Source: JBHENN01 sp046262015 (GTDB taxonomy: Bacteria; Actinomycetota; CADDZG01; WHSQ01). From it: a DNA stretch of 25,824 nucleotides. Shown here piece by piece: positions 13,993 to 22,727 of the stretch (position 1 is its first letter; every line of letters starts with the position of its first letter). The notes under the pieces are model-generated. The model worked only from the letters and a program-made list of their open reading frames with translations. It made no database searches and was not told the origin of the DNA. The stretch is taken from positions 1-25,824 of the forward strand of contig JBHENN010000007.1 of the NCBI GenBank assembly GCA_046262015.1. Reading direction: 5' to 3'. The translations under genes and the position numbers were made by a program.

Positions 13993-14856
13993 ATGCACCG
14001 GCGAACCGGGCGCGGACGGGTGATCTTGCTCGTCTTCCTCGCCTTGTCCATAGCCATCATCACCCTGGACTTCCGCCAGGAGCCCGGGGGACCCCTGCAG
14101 AGGGTGAAGGACATCTCCGCCACGATCGTGGCTCCGATCCAGCGGGGTCTCACGAGCGTCGCCCGGCCGGTCGGCGACTTCTTCTCGTCCCTGGGGGAGC
14201 TGTCGAGCCTGCGCACCCAGAACTCCGAGCTGAAGGCGGAGCTCGCCGACCTCGAGGCACGGGCGACCCAGGCGGAGTCGCTCGAGGACGAGAACCGCGA
14301 GCTCAGCGAGCTGCTGGGTCTCGAGGAGTCGTGGGCCGCTCAGCCGCGCGTGGCCGCCGCGGTGATCGCCTCGGGGCCCTCGAACTACAAGTGGACGGTC
14401 TTCATCGACAAGGGGACGTCGGACGGAGTGGCGTCCGACATGGCGGTCATCTCGAACGACGGCCTCGTCGGCAAGGTGCTCTCGGCGCAAGCGCACGTCT
14501 CGTCGGTGCTCCTGCTGATCGATCCCAACGCTGCGGCCGGAGCGAGGCTGGACCCACTGGGAGGGCTCGGCCCGCGCGGCGTCGTGAAGGGCAACGGCGG
14601 AGACGAGATGCTCTCCCTCGGGCTGATCGGCACGCGCCGTGAGGTCGAGGAAGGCGATGAGGTGGTGACGTCGGGGTACGACGGCGGCATCTTCCCACCG
14701 GACATCCCGATCGGTATCGTCGCCGGCGTCGCGGGGGACACGGCCAACCTGCAGCAGGAGATCGAGGTCGACCCGCACGTCGACTTCACCTCCCTCGACT
14801 ACGTCTACGTCCTGACCGAGAGCGGGTCCCGGTTGAGCCTCCGGGACGGCAAGTGA
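13993..14856 (+). CDS. mreC: Rod-shape determining protein MreC
   Basis: MreC is the bitopic scaffold that links MreB filaments inside to PBP2 outside and activates it. The 287-residue product has a basic N-terminus, one membrane segment (residues ~9-26), a coiled coil (about 71-108, rich in Leu, Glu and Arg), and the beta-sandwich domain with NYKWTVFIDKGTSDGV and a GLVGKV segment. ATG 13993 has a weak gaaggg at about 10-base spacing. The mreC stop overlaps the mreD start (TGATG). Confidence 0.93.
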   Translation: MHRRTGRGRVILLVFLALSIAIITLDFRQEPGGPLQRVKDISATIVAPIQRGLTSVARPVGDFFSSLGELSSLRTQNSELKAELADLEARATQAESLEDENRELSELLGLEESWAAQPRVAAAVIASGPSNYKWTVFIDKGTSDGVASDMAVISNDGLVGKVLSAQAHVSSVLLLIDPNAAAGARLDPLGGLGPRGVVKGNGGDEMLSLGLIGTRREVEEGDEVVTSGYDGGIFPPDIPIGIVAGVAGDTANLQQEIEVDPHVDFTSLDYVYVLTESGSRLSLRDGK

Positions 14857-15419
14857 TGGCGGTGGCGGCCAAGCCGGCGCGCGGCCTCGGACCTCTGAGC
14901 GACATCGGGCTGGGCCGGATCGGCGCGATCGCCGCGTTGGTTCTCACGGCCCTGACCGTGCAGTCGACGCTGCTGGCCCAGGCGACCCTGCTCGGGGTCA
15001 TACCGCAGCTCGTGCTCGTGGTCGTCGTCGCCCTCGCTTATCTCGACGGCGAACGGGTCGGCGTGGTGTCGGGGTTCGCAGGAGGCCTGCTTCAGGACCT
15101 GCTCCTGCCACAGTCGGTGATCGGGTTGACGGCGCTCGTCTACGTCATGGTCGCCTATGCCGTCGGTGTGCTGCGCCAGTACTCGACCTCCCAGGCCGTG
15201 TGGGCGCCGGTGATCGCGGTCGCGCTCGCAACGGCCGCGGCCGAGGCCGGGTACGCGGTGCTGGCGATCGTGCTCGGCCAGCGCTGGGTGGGCCTTGCGT
15301 TCACCGCGAAGGTGGTCGCTCTAGTGATCCTGTACAACACCCTGTTGACCCCATTCGTGTTCCCCCTGGTGCGGCGCATCGCCGACCGGTTCCGCCCCGA
15401 GAGGGTCTACCGGTGGTGA
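14856..15419 (+). CDS. mreD: Rod-shape determining protein MreD
   Basis: MreD is the integral-membrane partner of MreC in the elongasome. The 187-residue product is almost entirely hydrophobic with about five membrane segments, beginning near residue 22. It includes the conserved GFAGGLLQDLLL motif in the middle, typical of MreD. ATG 14856 shares a base with the mreC stop; GTG 14853 would add one residue. The start overlap means translation depends on ribosomes finishing mreC. The stop overlaps the start of the PBP2 gene by 4 bases. Confidence 0.92.
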   Translation: MAVAAKPARGLGPLSDIGLGRIGAIAALVLTALTVQSTLLAQATLLGVIPQLVLVVVVALAYLDGERVGVVSGFAGGLLQDLLLPQSVIGLTALVYVMVAYAVGVLRQYSTSQAVWAPVIAVALATAAAEAGYAVLAIVLGQRWVGLAFTAKVVALVILYNTLLTPFVFPLVRRIADRFRPERVYRW

Positions 15420-17395
15420 CCCGGGACCGCCCGGGCGGGATCGATCGCTCCAAGCTGCGCCTCGTGGTGCTCGGGGTGCTCATCACGGGGACGTTCGTCC
15501 TTCTGTTCTCGCGCCTTTGGTTCCTGCAGGTGCTCGCATCCGACGACTACCTCCAGCTCGCTAAGGAAAACCGGGTGCGCCGGGTCGAGTCCGAGCCGGC
15601 CCGCGGGCTGATCCTCGATCGCAACGGAACCGTCCTGGTGGAGAACAAGAAGTCGATCGCGGTGGCGCTGGACCGCGAGCTGATCGAGCGCCCGGTGCGC
15701 AAGCACCGCGTCCTCCGCAAGCTCGCCCGGTTGCTGGACATCCCCAAGAAGGAGCTGAACGAGGCGCTCACCGACGGGACGGTCTCGCCCTACAAGCCGG
15801 TGGCCGTAGCCACCGATGTCAGCAAGGACGCAGCGACCTATATCGATGAGAACCCAGAGGACTTCCCCGGGGCGACGATCGAGCTGCTGCCGCTGCGTCG
15901 CTACCCCCAGAAGGACCTCGCCGCGCACGTGCTCGGCTACGTCAACGAGATCTCCGCCGAGGACCTCGAGTCGTCCCATTTCAAGGACGCGCGGCCGGCG
16001 TATGCCCAGGGCGACGTCGTGGGCAAGGACGGCGTCGAGTACAGCTACGACCGCTGGCTGCGCGGCGCGCCGGCCGTTCGGCGCGTGATCGTCAACTCCG
16101 CCGGGGACGTTGTGCGGTCCGACCCGGTCGAGGACGGCGACGAAGGCGCCAACCTCCACCTGTCACTCGACGCCGGCATCCAGGACCTCGCGCAGCGCGC
16201 CCTGGCCGCCGGCATCGAGGCTGCGCGGGGGGCGTACCAGGCCCCCGGTGGCGCGGTCGTCGTGCTGGACCCGAACGACGGAGCGGTGCGGGCGCTGGCG
16301 AGCTATCCCACCTACGACCCCCGCATCGCGGCGGACGGCTTCACCACCAAGGAGTTCGCCAACCTCGGGAGCAAGACGCCCAACAACCCGGACGACGACG
16401 CCCTGTTCAACCGGTCGATCGCCGGACAGCGGCAGCCGGGCTCGACCTTCAAGGTGGTGACCGCCGGCGCCGCGCAGGCCACCGGCGTCGCGGATCCGTA
16501 TACCCAGCTCGACTGTCCGGGCGCGACCTACTATCCGCCCGACCGTCCGTTCGGCGCTCAGCTGTTCCGCAACTGGACGTCGGCCCACTTCGGCTCGATC
16601 GGCTTCGAGCGGTCGCTCGAGATCTCGTGCAACACCTTCTATTACGAGCTCGGGTGGCGGATGGAGACCGCGTTCGGGCCCAGCTTCAGCGCCGGGGGCG
16701 ACGGATCGGAGAGGTTCCAGAAGTATGTGCGGACCGCCGGCTTCGGCCATGACACGGGGATCGACCTCCCTAACGAGAAGAGCGGTGTCGTGCCCGATGT
16801 GGCCTGGTGCAAGGCCAACGAGGACATCGGCTACTGCCCCGACGGATGGCTGCCGGGCTACACGATCAACATGGCGATCGGCCAGGGCGACCTCGTGGTC
16901 ACCCCGCTGCAGATGGCCGTCACCTACGCCGCGATCGCCAACGGAGGGACGGTGTACGAGCCTCGGTTGGCCGAGTCGCTGACGAGGACCGACGAGAGGG
17001 AGAACGAGCAGACCGTCCGGTCGATCGAGCCGAAGGTCGCGGCGCGCCTCGCGCTCGACGCCGCCGAGCTCGACGTCATACAGGAGGGCCTCGTGGATGT
17101 GATCGCGGGCGCCGACGGAACCGCGCGCGGTGCGTTCGCAGGCTTCCCCCTCAACGCCTACCCGATCGCCGGAAAGACCGGCACCGCACAGCTCGATGAG
17201 GCCGGCGAACTGAACGACGCATGGTTCGTGTCTTACGGGCCGGCCGATTCCGCCGAGTACGTGATCGCGGTCTACGTCGAGAAGGCGGGCCACGGCGGCG
17301 AGACCGCGGCGCCCATCGCGCGCCAGATATGGGAGGGCATCTTCGGCATCGACAAGGACACGAACGTCCGTCTCGGACAGGACTTCTCGGGCTGA
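15416..17395 (+). CDS. mrdA: Penicillin-binding protein 2 (elongation-specific peptidoglycan transpeptidase)
   Basis: PBP2 cross-links peptidoglycan made by RodA during lateral growth. The 659-residue product has one N-terminal membrane anchor (about residues 16-40), a class B dimerisation/pedestal domain containing EPARGLILDRNG, and a transpeptidase domain with the three active-site motifs: STFK (catalytic Ser343), SCN (404-406) and KTG (587-589). GTG 15416 overlaps the mreD stop (GTGA); an adjacent GTG at 15413 is also possible. The transpeptidase domain contains several extra Cys residues (for example in QLDCPGATYY and WCKANEDIGYC) that could form disulfides outside the membrane. The stop shares a base with the rodA start. 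Confidence 0.96.
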   Translation: MTRDRPGGIDRSKLRLVVLGVLITGTFVLLFSRLWFLQVLASDDYLQLAKENRVRRVESEPARGLILDRNGTVLVENKKSIAVALDRELIERPVRKHRVLRKLARLLDIPKKELNEALTDGTVSPYKPVAVATDVSKDAATYIDENPEDFPGATIELLPLRRYPQKDLAAHVLGYVNEISAEDLESSHFKDARPAYAQGDVVGKDGVEYSYDRWLRGAPAVRRVIVNSAGDVVRSDPVEDGDEGANLHLSLDAGIQDLAQRALAAGIEAARGAYQAPGGAVVVLDPNDGAVRALASYPTYDPRIAADGFTTKEFANLGSKTPNNPDDDALFNRSIAGQRQPGSTFKVVTAGAAQATGVADPYTQLDCPGATYYPPDRPFGAQLFRNWTSAHFGSIGFERSLEISCNTFYYELGWRMETAFGPSFSAGGDGSERFQKYVRTAGFGHDTGIDLPNEKSGVVPDVAWCKANEDIGYCPDGWLPGYTINMAIGQGDLVVTPLQMAVTYAAIANGGTVYEPRLAESLTRTDERENEQTVRSIEPKVAARLALDAAELDVIQEGLVDVIAGADGTARGAFAGFPLNAYPIAGKTGTAQLDEAGELNDAWFVSYGPADSAEYVIAVYVEKAGHGGETAAPIARQIWEGIFGIDKDTNVRLGQDFSG

Positions 17396-18576
17396 TGCGC
17401 GCCGAAGGGTTGTTCGGGGAAGCGGTCGACCGCATCGGCGGCGAACCCATCTCGGCGCGCATGGCGCGCAGGGCCCCGATCCGCCACGTCGACCCGACCC
17501 TTCTCATGGTCACCCTTCTGCTGGGCGTCTTCGGCGCTCTCATGATCTTCTCCGCCACCGCGCCCAAGCAGGAAGAGGCTGGTCTGGATCCGAGCTCGTT
17601 CCTCAAACGGCAGGTCGCGTACCTCGTGGTCGGCGGGATCCTGATGATCGCCATGAGCCTGTTCGACTACCGCTACCTCCGCAGCTTCGCCCCCTTCGTC
17701 TACGGCGCGACCTTGCTCGCACTCGTGGTCGTGCTGACCCCTCTGGGCGACGTCCAATCCGGGGCGCGCCGCTGGATCGACTTCGGGGTGTTCCAGGCGC
17801 AGCCCTCGGAGCTCGCCAAGATCGCCGTGATCGTGGTGCTGGCGGCCTACCTCGCCGAGCGCAAGGGCGAGGTCACCGCGGCGAAGGACGTGACGATCTG
17901 CTGCGGGCTGGTGCTCGTACCCATGGCGCTGATCTTCCTCGAACCCGACCTCGGGACCGCGGGTGTGTTCGTCGCGCTCGCCGGCGCGCTGCTGCTCGTG
18001 GGCGGGGCGCGTCTCCGGCACTTCCTGGTGCTGGGGGCGGCGTCCGCTGTCGGGATCTTCGCCGTCCTCCAGTTCGGGCTCCTGCAGGACTATCAGATTG
18101 AACGATGGACCGCGTTCCTCGATCCGAACCCGGACGTGCGATCCGTCGGGTACAACCTCACCCAATCGAAGATCGCGATCGGGTCGGGCGGGCTCCGGGG
18201 CAAGGGGCTCAACGGAGAGGACACGCAGACGTCGCTCGACTTCGTCCCCGAGCAACATACCGACTTCATCTTCACCGCGGTCGGCGAGCAGCTCGGTTTC
18301 ATCGGATCGGCCACCTTGCTCGGGTTGTTCGCGTTCCTGATATGGCGCGCCTTGCGCATCTCGGCGCTGGCTCGTGACCTGTTCGGGACGCTGCTGGCGG
18401 CGGGGATCGCAGGTCTGTGGGCGTTCCAGCTCTTCGTCAACATCGGGATGACGATGGGCATCATGCCGATCACGGGTATCCCGTTGCCTTTCATGTCGTT
18501 CGGAGGATCCAGTCTGATGACCAACTTCATCGCCGTGGGTGTGCTGCTGAACATCCACATGAGGCGTTTCGTATGA
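17395..18576 (+). CDS. rodA: RodA, SEDS-family peptidoglycan glycosyltransferase
   Basis: RodA polymerises lipid II into glycan strands and works with PBP2. The 393-residue product has about ten membrane segments and the SEDS hallmarks: GARRWIDFG with QPSELAKI, VPEQHTDFIF with the catalytic Asp (Asp290), and GIPLPFMSFGGSS near the C-terminus. Of the SEDS paralogues, the position directly after mrdA identifies RodA rather than FtsW. An N-terminal cytoplasmic extension of ~30 residues precedes the first membrane helix. ATG 17395 overlaps the mrdA stop (TGATG), and the rodA stop overlaps the next gene (ATGA). Confidence 0.96.
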   Translation: MRAEGLFGEAVDRIGGEPISARMARRAPIRHVDPTLLMVTLLLGVFGALMIFSATAPKQEEAGLDPSSFLKRQVAYLVVGGILMIAMSLFDYRYLRSFAPFVYGATLLALVVVLTPLGDVQSGARRWIDFGVFQAQPSELAKIAVIVVLAAYLAERKGEVTAAKDVTICCGLVLVPMALIFLEPDLGTAGVFVALAGALLLVGGARLRHFLVLGAASAVGIFAVLQFGLLQDYQIERWTAFLDPNPDVRSVGYNLTQSKIAIGSGGLRGKGLNGEDTQTSLDFVPEQHTDFIFTAVGEQLGFIGSATLLGLFAFLIWRALRISALARDLFGTLLAAGIAGLWAFQLFVNIGMTMGIMPITGIPLPFMSFGGSSLMTNFIAVGVLLNIHMRRFV

Positions 18577-19985
18577 CCGCCGAGAGAGCGGCCCGTCCGC
18601 GGGAGAAGGCTCCGGACAGGGCGACCTTCCAATCCACCGAAGTGGATGACGCTGCCGAGGTTGAAGAGTCCACAGCGGTCGCGGGTAGCCCCTCCCGAAC
18701 GCGCCGCCGCCGCTCCCGCCGCAGATCTCCGCGCGGCGCACGTCCGTCGGTCGAGCGGGTCATGCTCGTGCACGGTGCGCTCGGCTCGACGCAGATGGCC
18801 GTGTTGGAGAAGGGCCGCATCGTCGAGCACTACGTGGCCGGAGCCGAAGACCTGTCGTACGTCGGGAACGTGTACCTGGGCAAGGTGCAGAACGTCCTGC
18901 CGGGCATGGAGGCGTGTTTCATCGACATCGGCGAGGCCCGCAACGGCGTGCTGTACGCGGGGGACGTCGGCATCGCCGGCGACGAGACGGACGAGATCCC
19001 GCGTATCGAGACCGTGTTGAAGGCCGGTCAATCGATCCTCGTTCAGGTGACCAAGGACCCCATGCGCGCCAAGGGAGCGCGGCTGACCGCCTTGGTGTCG
19101 CTCGCGGGACGGCATCTCGTTCTGGTACCGAACGCGCGCTCGCTGGGGGTGTCTCGGCGGCTCTCAGACGACGAACGAGCCCGGTTGCGCGACATCGCCC
19201 AAAGGCTCCGTCCCGAGGACCACGGCTTGATCGTCCGAACCGTCGCCGAGGGAGCCGCGCCGGAGGACCTCGAACGCGATCTGGCGCGACTCCTCGAGGC
19301 ATGGACCGAGGTCGAGCGGCGGTCGAAGACCGTCAAGGCGCCGGCCCTTCTCTACTCCGAGCCCGAGCTGGAGCTGCGCGTGATCCGCGACCTGTTCAAT
19401 CGCGACATCTCTCGGTGCATCGTGGACGACCGCGCGCTCGAGTCCAAGCTGCGTGACTACATCCGCGCGACGACCCCCGAGCTAGATCCCCGTCTGGAGC
19501 TGTACGAGGGCGAGCTGCCGGTCTTCGAGGAGTACCGCGTGCTCGAGCAGATCCGCAAGTCGCTCGATCGGAGGGTGTGGCTGCCGTCGGGAGGTCACAT
19601 CGTGATCGACCGAACCGAAGCGATGACCGTCGTGGACGTCAACACGGGAAAGTTCGTGGGCCGGTCGAATCTCGAGGAGACCGTGTTCCGGACCAACAAA
19701 GAGGCCGCCGTCGAGATCGGCCGTCAGCTGCGTCTGCGGGACATCGGCGGAATCATCGTCATCGACTTCATCGATATGGAGGACGCCTCCAACCGGGAAG
19801 AGCTGCTGCGCGTGTTCCGGGCCGAGCTCGAGCACGATCGAACCAGGACCCAGCTGTTCGACATCTCACCTCTCGGGCTGGTCCAGATGACGCGGAAGAA
19901 CGTTTCGGCCGGCATCGTGGAGATCTTCTCCGACCCGTGCCCCACCTGCGAGGGACGAGGGATCCTCATCCACGACGTCGATTGA
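18573..19985 (+). CDS. rng: Ribonuclease E/G family endoribonuclease, short form
   Basis: RNase E/G cleaves single-stranded AU-rich RNA in rRNA processing and mRNA decay. The 470-residue product starts with ~60 disordered residues including an Arg-rich stretch (42-57), followed by an S1-like RNA-binding domain (SYVGNVYLGKVQNVLPGME), the 5'-sensor region, and the DNase I-like catalytic domain with metal-binding Asp355 (VVDVNTGKF) and Asp398 (IVIDFIDM). The zinc-link CPTC is at 456-459. It ends shortly after that, so there is no large C-terminal degradosome scaffold; domain layout is closer to RNase G. ATG 18573 overlaps the rodA stop. Being just upstream of rplU is typical for actinobacterial rne/rng; being coupled to rodA joins it to the mre block. 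Confidence 0.94.
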   Translation: MTAERAARPREKAPDRATFQSTEVDDAAEVEESTAVAGSPSRTRRRRSRRRSPRGARPSVERVMLVHGALGSTQMAVLEKGRIVEHYVAGAEDLSYVGNVYLGKVQNVLPGMEACFIDIGEARNGVLYAGDVGIAGDETDEIPRIETVLKAGQSILVQVTKDPMRAKGARLTALVSLAGRHLVLVPNARSLGVSRRLSDDERARLRDIAQRLRPEDHGLIVRTVAEGAAPEDLERDLARLLEAWTEVERRSKTVKAPALLYSEPELELRVIRDLFNRDISRCIVDDRALESKLRDYIRATTPELDPRLELYEGELPVFEEYRVLEQIRKSLDRRVWLPSGGHIVIDRTEAMTVVDVNTGKFVGRSNLEETVFRTNKEAAVEIGRQLRLRDIGGIIVIDFIDMEDASNREELLRVFRAELEHDRTRTQLFDISPLGLVQMTRKNVSAGIVEIFSDPCPTCEGRGILIHDVD

Positions 19986-20007
19986 GCGCTCGGCGCGGCC
20001 GGCCTGC

Positions 20008-20055
20008 TATCCTGGACCGGCCCTCCATCGGGGGCGCGATCTCTCCTCCAAGGAG
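20008..20055 (+). promoter_or_regulatory. Candidate promoter and leader hairpins ahead of rplU
   Basis: tatcct (20008-20013) is a good TANNNT -10 candidate, 48 bp before the rplU start and after the rng stop; the -35 is unclear. The leader has a stem gccctc/gggggc (20020-20025 with 20030-20035). A second short stem, ctcc (20043-20046) with ggag (20052-20055), would cover the Shine-Dalgarno sequence. A ribosomal-protein leader that senses free protein is possible but not shown. Confidence 0.35.
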
Positions 20056-20061
20056 CTCAAG

Positions 20062-20427
20062 GTGTACGCGATCATCCGCGCGGGCGGGAAGCAGTACAAG
20101 GTGGCCGAGGGCGACGTGATCGAGGTCGAGCGCGTCAAGGACGCGTCCGGCACGATCGAGTTCACCCCTCTGCTCGTGGTGGACGACGGGGGTGCGACGA
20201 CGTCCGAGAAGCAGAGCCTGGCTCGGGCCCGGGTGCGCGCCACGGTCGTGGGCGATTCCAAGGGCCCCAAGATCGAGGTCATGAAGTTCCGCAACAAGAC
20301 CGGTTACCGCCGCCACACCGGACACCGTCAGAAGTACACGACCGTACAGATATCGGGGATCGAGCTCACTCCGTCGGGGAAGTCCCGATCCTCTCGCACG
20401 AAGGAAGGCACGAGCGATGGCACATAA
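20062..20427 (+). CDS. rplU: 50S ribosomal protein bL21
   Basis: bL21 is a 23S rRNA-binding protein of the large subunit. The 121-residue product begins YAIIRAGGKQYKV and contains KFRNKTGYRRHTGHRQ, the typical rRNA-contacting loop, followed by TTVQISGI, where most bL21 proteins end. Here it continues for about 20 polar residues and stops 11 bases inside rpmA, in a different frame. GTG 20062 has aaggag at good spacing. rplU-rpmA-obg is a conserved order. Confidence 0.96.
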   Translation: MYAIIRAGGKQYKVAEGDVIEVERVKDASGTIEFTPLLVVDDGGATTSEKQSLARARVRATVVGDSKGPKIEVMKFRNKTGYRRHTGHRQKYTTVQISGIELTPSGKSRSSRTKEGTSDGT

Positions 20428-20671
20428 GAAGGGCGCCGCCTCGTCGCGTAACGGCCGCGACTCGGAGTCCAAGCGACTCGGGGTGAAGGCGTACGGAGGC
20501 GAGGCCGTGAAGCCGGGCGTGATCATCGTCCGCCAGCGCGGGACCAAGGTGCATCCGGGCATGAACGTCAAGAAGGGCGGCGACGACACCCTGTTCGCGA
20601 CGGCGGAGGGAAAGGTCACCTTCCACCGCCTGCGCGGACGGAAGGTGGTCAGCGTGCTGAACGATGGTTAG
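20417..20671 (+). CDS. rpmA: 50S ribosomal protein bL27
   Basis: bL27 reaches the peptidyl-transferase centre with its flexible N-terminus. The 84-residue product starts MAHKKGAASSRNGRDS, the standard form without the cleavable extension seen in Firmicutes. It continues with the conserved RLGVKAYGGE and GDDTLFA segments. ATG 20417 lies inside the end of rplU (11-base overlap) after an aaggaa-like motif, so the two are co-translated. Confidence 0.97.
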   Translation: MAHKKGAASSRNGRDSESKRLGVKAYGGEAVKPGVIIVRQRGTKVHPGMNVKKGGDDTLFATAEGKVTFHRLRGRKVVSVLNDG

Positions 20672-20698
20672 CGGCCGCACTCCGTAGACCCGCTAACC
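20666..20698 (+). terminator. Perfect 9-bp inverted repeat at the rpmA stop, possible terminator or attenuator
   Basis: ggttagcgg (20666-20674) pairs exactly with ccgctaacc (20690-20698) across a 15-base loop. The left arm includes the rpmA TAG stop. No T tract follows. It lies at the start of the 100-bp gap before obg and could limit read-through so that the ribosomal-protein genes are expressed more than obg. Confidence 0.45.
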
Positions 20699-20771
20699 CT
20701 CGTTCGCCGGCAGGGCCGTCGCTCACCGGCACGTCCCCTGCATCCAGCCGCCACGTATCCAGAGAGGCGCC

Positions 20772-22034
20772 ATGGCGTTCGTCGATGAAGCCACGATCGA
20801 GGTTGCGGCGGGAGCCGGCGGCAACGGCATCGTCGCCTTCCATCACGAGCCGTACAAACCCGACGGAGGTCCGGACGGGGGCGACGGCGGCGACGGCGGC
20901 AGTGTGATCCTGAGGGCCGACACCTCGGTCGCTACCCTGCTCGACGTGCGCGACCATCCGCACGTAAAGGCAGATCGCGGGATGCACGGTCAGGGCAAGC
21001 GCAGACACGGCGCCCGCGGTAAGGACCGGGTCGTTTTGGTTCCGCCGGGCACGGTCGTTCATGACGAAGACGGCGTGCTCATCGCCGACCTCGCGTCCCC
21101 CGGGATCGAGGTGGTCGTCGCTCGCGGCGGTCGCGGCGGTCGCGGCAACGCGCGCTTCGCCACGTCGACGCGCCGAGCGCCGGCGTTCGCGGAGAACGGC
21201 GAGCCGGGCGAAGCCCGGCGACTGCGTCTGGAGCTCCGTCTTCTCGCCGACGTTGGTCTGATCGGGTTCCCCAACGCGGGTAAGTCCACGTTGATAGCGC
21301 GGATCTCGGCGGCGCGCCCCAAGATAGGCGACTACCCATTCACGACCCTCACGCCGAACCTCGGAGTGGTGACCCACGAGGGGGGCTCTTACGTGGTGGC
21401 GGATATCCCCGGGCTCGTTCCCGGTGCGCACCTCGGCAAGGGTCTGGGAGACAGGTTCTTGAGGCACATCCGGCGCGCCGCCGTCCTGGTGTTCGTCGTC
21501 GACCTGGCCGCGTCCGAGCGCGACCCTGCTCTCGACGTCGACGTGTTGCGCGGCGAGCTCGAGGCATTCGACGCGGAGCTCGCGGCACGTCCCTCGCTCA
21601 TAGTCCTCAACAAGATCGACGCGGCGCGCGAACGCTTAGAGGACGTCCGGCGCCGCGTCCCGCAAGGGCTCGCGATCTCGGCCGTGACCGGAGCCGGCGT
21701 CGACGCGCTGCTCTACGAGCTCGTCGCGACGGTATCCGCGGCTCGCGCCGACGCGCCCCATCCGCTGTCGTACGTGCGCACGGTCGTGCGTGACGAGCCC
21801 ATCACCGTGGCGAGGGAAGGGCCCGCCTGGCGGGTCCGTGGGAGGCGCCCGGAGCGGGCCGTCGCCACGACCGACATGGACAACGACGACGCCGTCGTCC
21901 GTCTGCAACGTCGCTTGAGGTCGATGGGCGTGGAGCGCAGCCTCGACCGGGCGGGCGCGAAGGAAGGCGATGAGGTGTGGATCGGGTCCGTCTCGTTCGA
22001 GTTCCAGCCCGACCTCGAGGCCGCGCCGGAGTGA
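20772..22034 (+). CDS. obg: GTPase Obg (ribosome assembly / stress GTPase)
   Basis: Obg is an essential GTPase that binds the 50S subunit during assembly and responds to stress and ppGpp. The 420-residue product has the Gly-rich Obg fold (residues 1-~157, with GGPDGGDGGDGGSV), a GTPase domain with G1 GFPNAGKS at 165-172, switch PFTTL, G3 DIPGL at 211-215, G4 NKID at 280-283 and a SAVTG G5, and a C-terminal OCT domain (about 345-415). ATG 20772 follows agagagg. Many actinobacteria have proB and proA between obg and nadD; here nadD follows directly after 63 bp. Confidence 0.97.
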   Translation: MAFVDEATIEVAAGAGGNGIVAFHHEPYKPDGGPDGGDGGDGGSVILRADTSVATLLDVRDHPHVKADRGMHGQGKRRHGARGKDRVVLVPPGTVVHDEDGVLIADLASPGIEVVVARGGRGGRGNARFATSTRRAPAFAENGEPGEARRLRLELRLLADVGLIGFPNAGKSTLIARISAARPKIGDYPFTTLTPNLGVVTHEGGSYVVADIPGLVPGAHLGKGLGDRFLRHIRRAAVLVFVVDLAASERDPALDVDVLRGELEAFDAELAARPSLIVLNKIDAARERLEDVRRRVPQGLAISAVTGAGVDALLYELVATVSAARADAPHPLSYVRTVVRDEPITVAREGPAWRVRGRRPERAVATTDMDNDDAVVRLQRRLRSMGVERSLDRAGAKEGDEVWIGSVSFEFQPDLEAAPE

Positions 22035-22097
22035 CCGTGGGTGCGCGACAGACGCCTTTTCCGGGTCGGGTGCCTCGGTTTCGGGTTAGCTAGAGGC

Positions 22098-22727
22098 ATG
22101 AGCGAAGAGCGGGCGCTCCTTACCCGGCTGGGAGTGATGGGGGGGACCTTCGATCCGATACATCTCGGTCACCTGGTCGCAGCTTCCCAGGCCCTGCACG
22201 CGTTCCGTCTCGACCGGGTGCTGTTCGTTCCCGCGGCTCGGCCGTGGCAGAAGACCTCTCCTACCGATCCCGAAGACCGGATGCTGATGACGATGCTCGC
22301 GGCCGCGACCCACCCGGCCTTCGCGGTGTCCCGCATGGAGATCGACCGGCGGGGTCCGACCTACACGCTCGATACGCTCACGATGCTGCGTCGGGTGATG
22401 GGCGAGGAAACGCAACTTTTCTTCATCCTCGGCGCCGACGCCCTGGCGAACCTGGGGACCTGGGATCGCGTCGACGGGCTCGCCAAGGTAGCCGAGATGA
22501 TCGCCGTAGCGCGCCCCGGTTACGACCTCGAGACGATCGAGCTCGATCCGTCGTGGCCGAGGGTCAACGTCCTGGACATGCCTCAGCTCGACATCTCCGC
22601 AACGGCGATCCGCGCCGCGGTCCGGGCCGGGAGACCGATCGACTATCTGGTCCCCCACGACGTCGCCGACTACATCCGGACGAAGGGGCTGTACGTCGGC
22701 AGGGGAGAGGGCCGGCGTGCCTCTTAG
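22098..22727 (+). CDS. nadD: Nicotinate-nucleotide adenylyltransferase
   Basis: NadD joins nicotinate mononucleotide and ATP to form deamido-NAD, a late step of NAD synthesis. The 209-residue product has the nucleotidyltransferase motif GGTFDPIHLGH at 15-25 and ISATAIR at 166-172, plus a GADALANL segment. ATG 22098 is taken as the start, although agagg lies only one base ahead, too close for a normal ribosome-binding site. An in-frame GTG at 22041 would add 19 unlikely residues. Initiation may be leaderless or depend on upstream ribosomes. The gene ends 11 bases inside the next one. Confidence 0.94.
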   Translation: MSEERALLTRLGVMGGTFDPIHLGHLVAASQALHAFRLDRVLFVPAARPWQKTSPTDPEDRMLMTMLAAATHPAFAVSRMEIDRRGPTYTLDTLTMLRRVMGEETQLFFILGADALANLGTWDRVDGLAKVAEMIAVARPGYDLETIELDPSWPRVNVLDMPQLDISATAIRAAVRAGRPIDYLVPHDVADYIRTKGLYVGRGEGRRAS

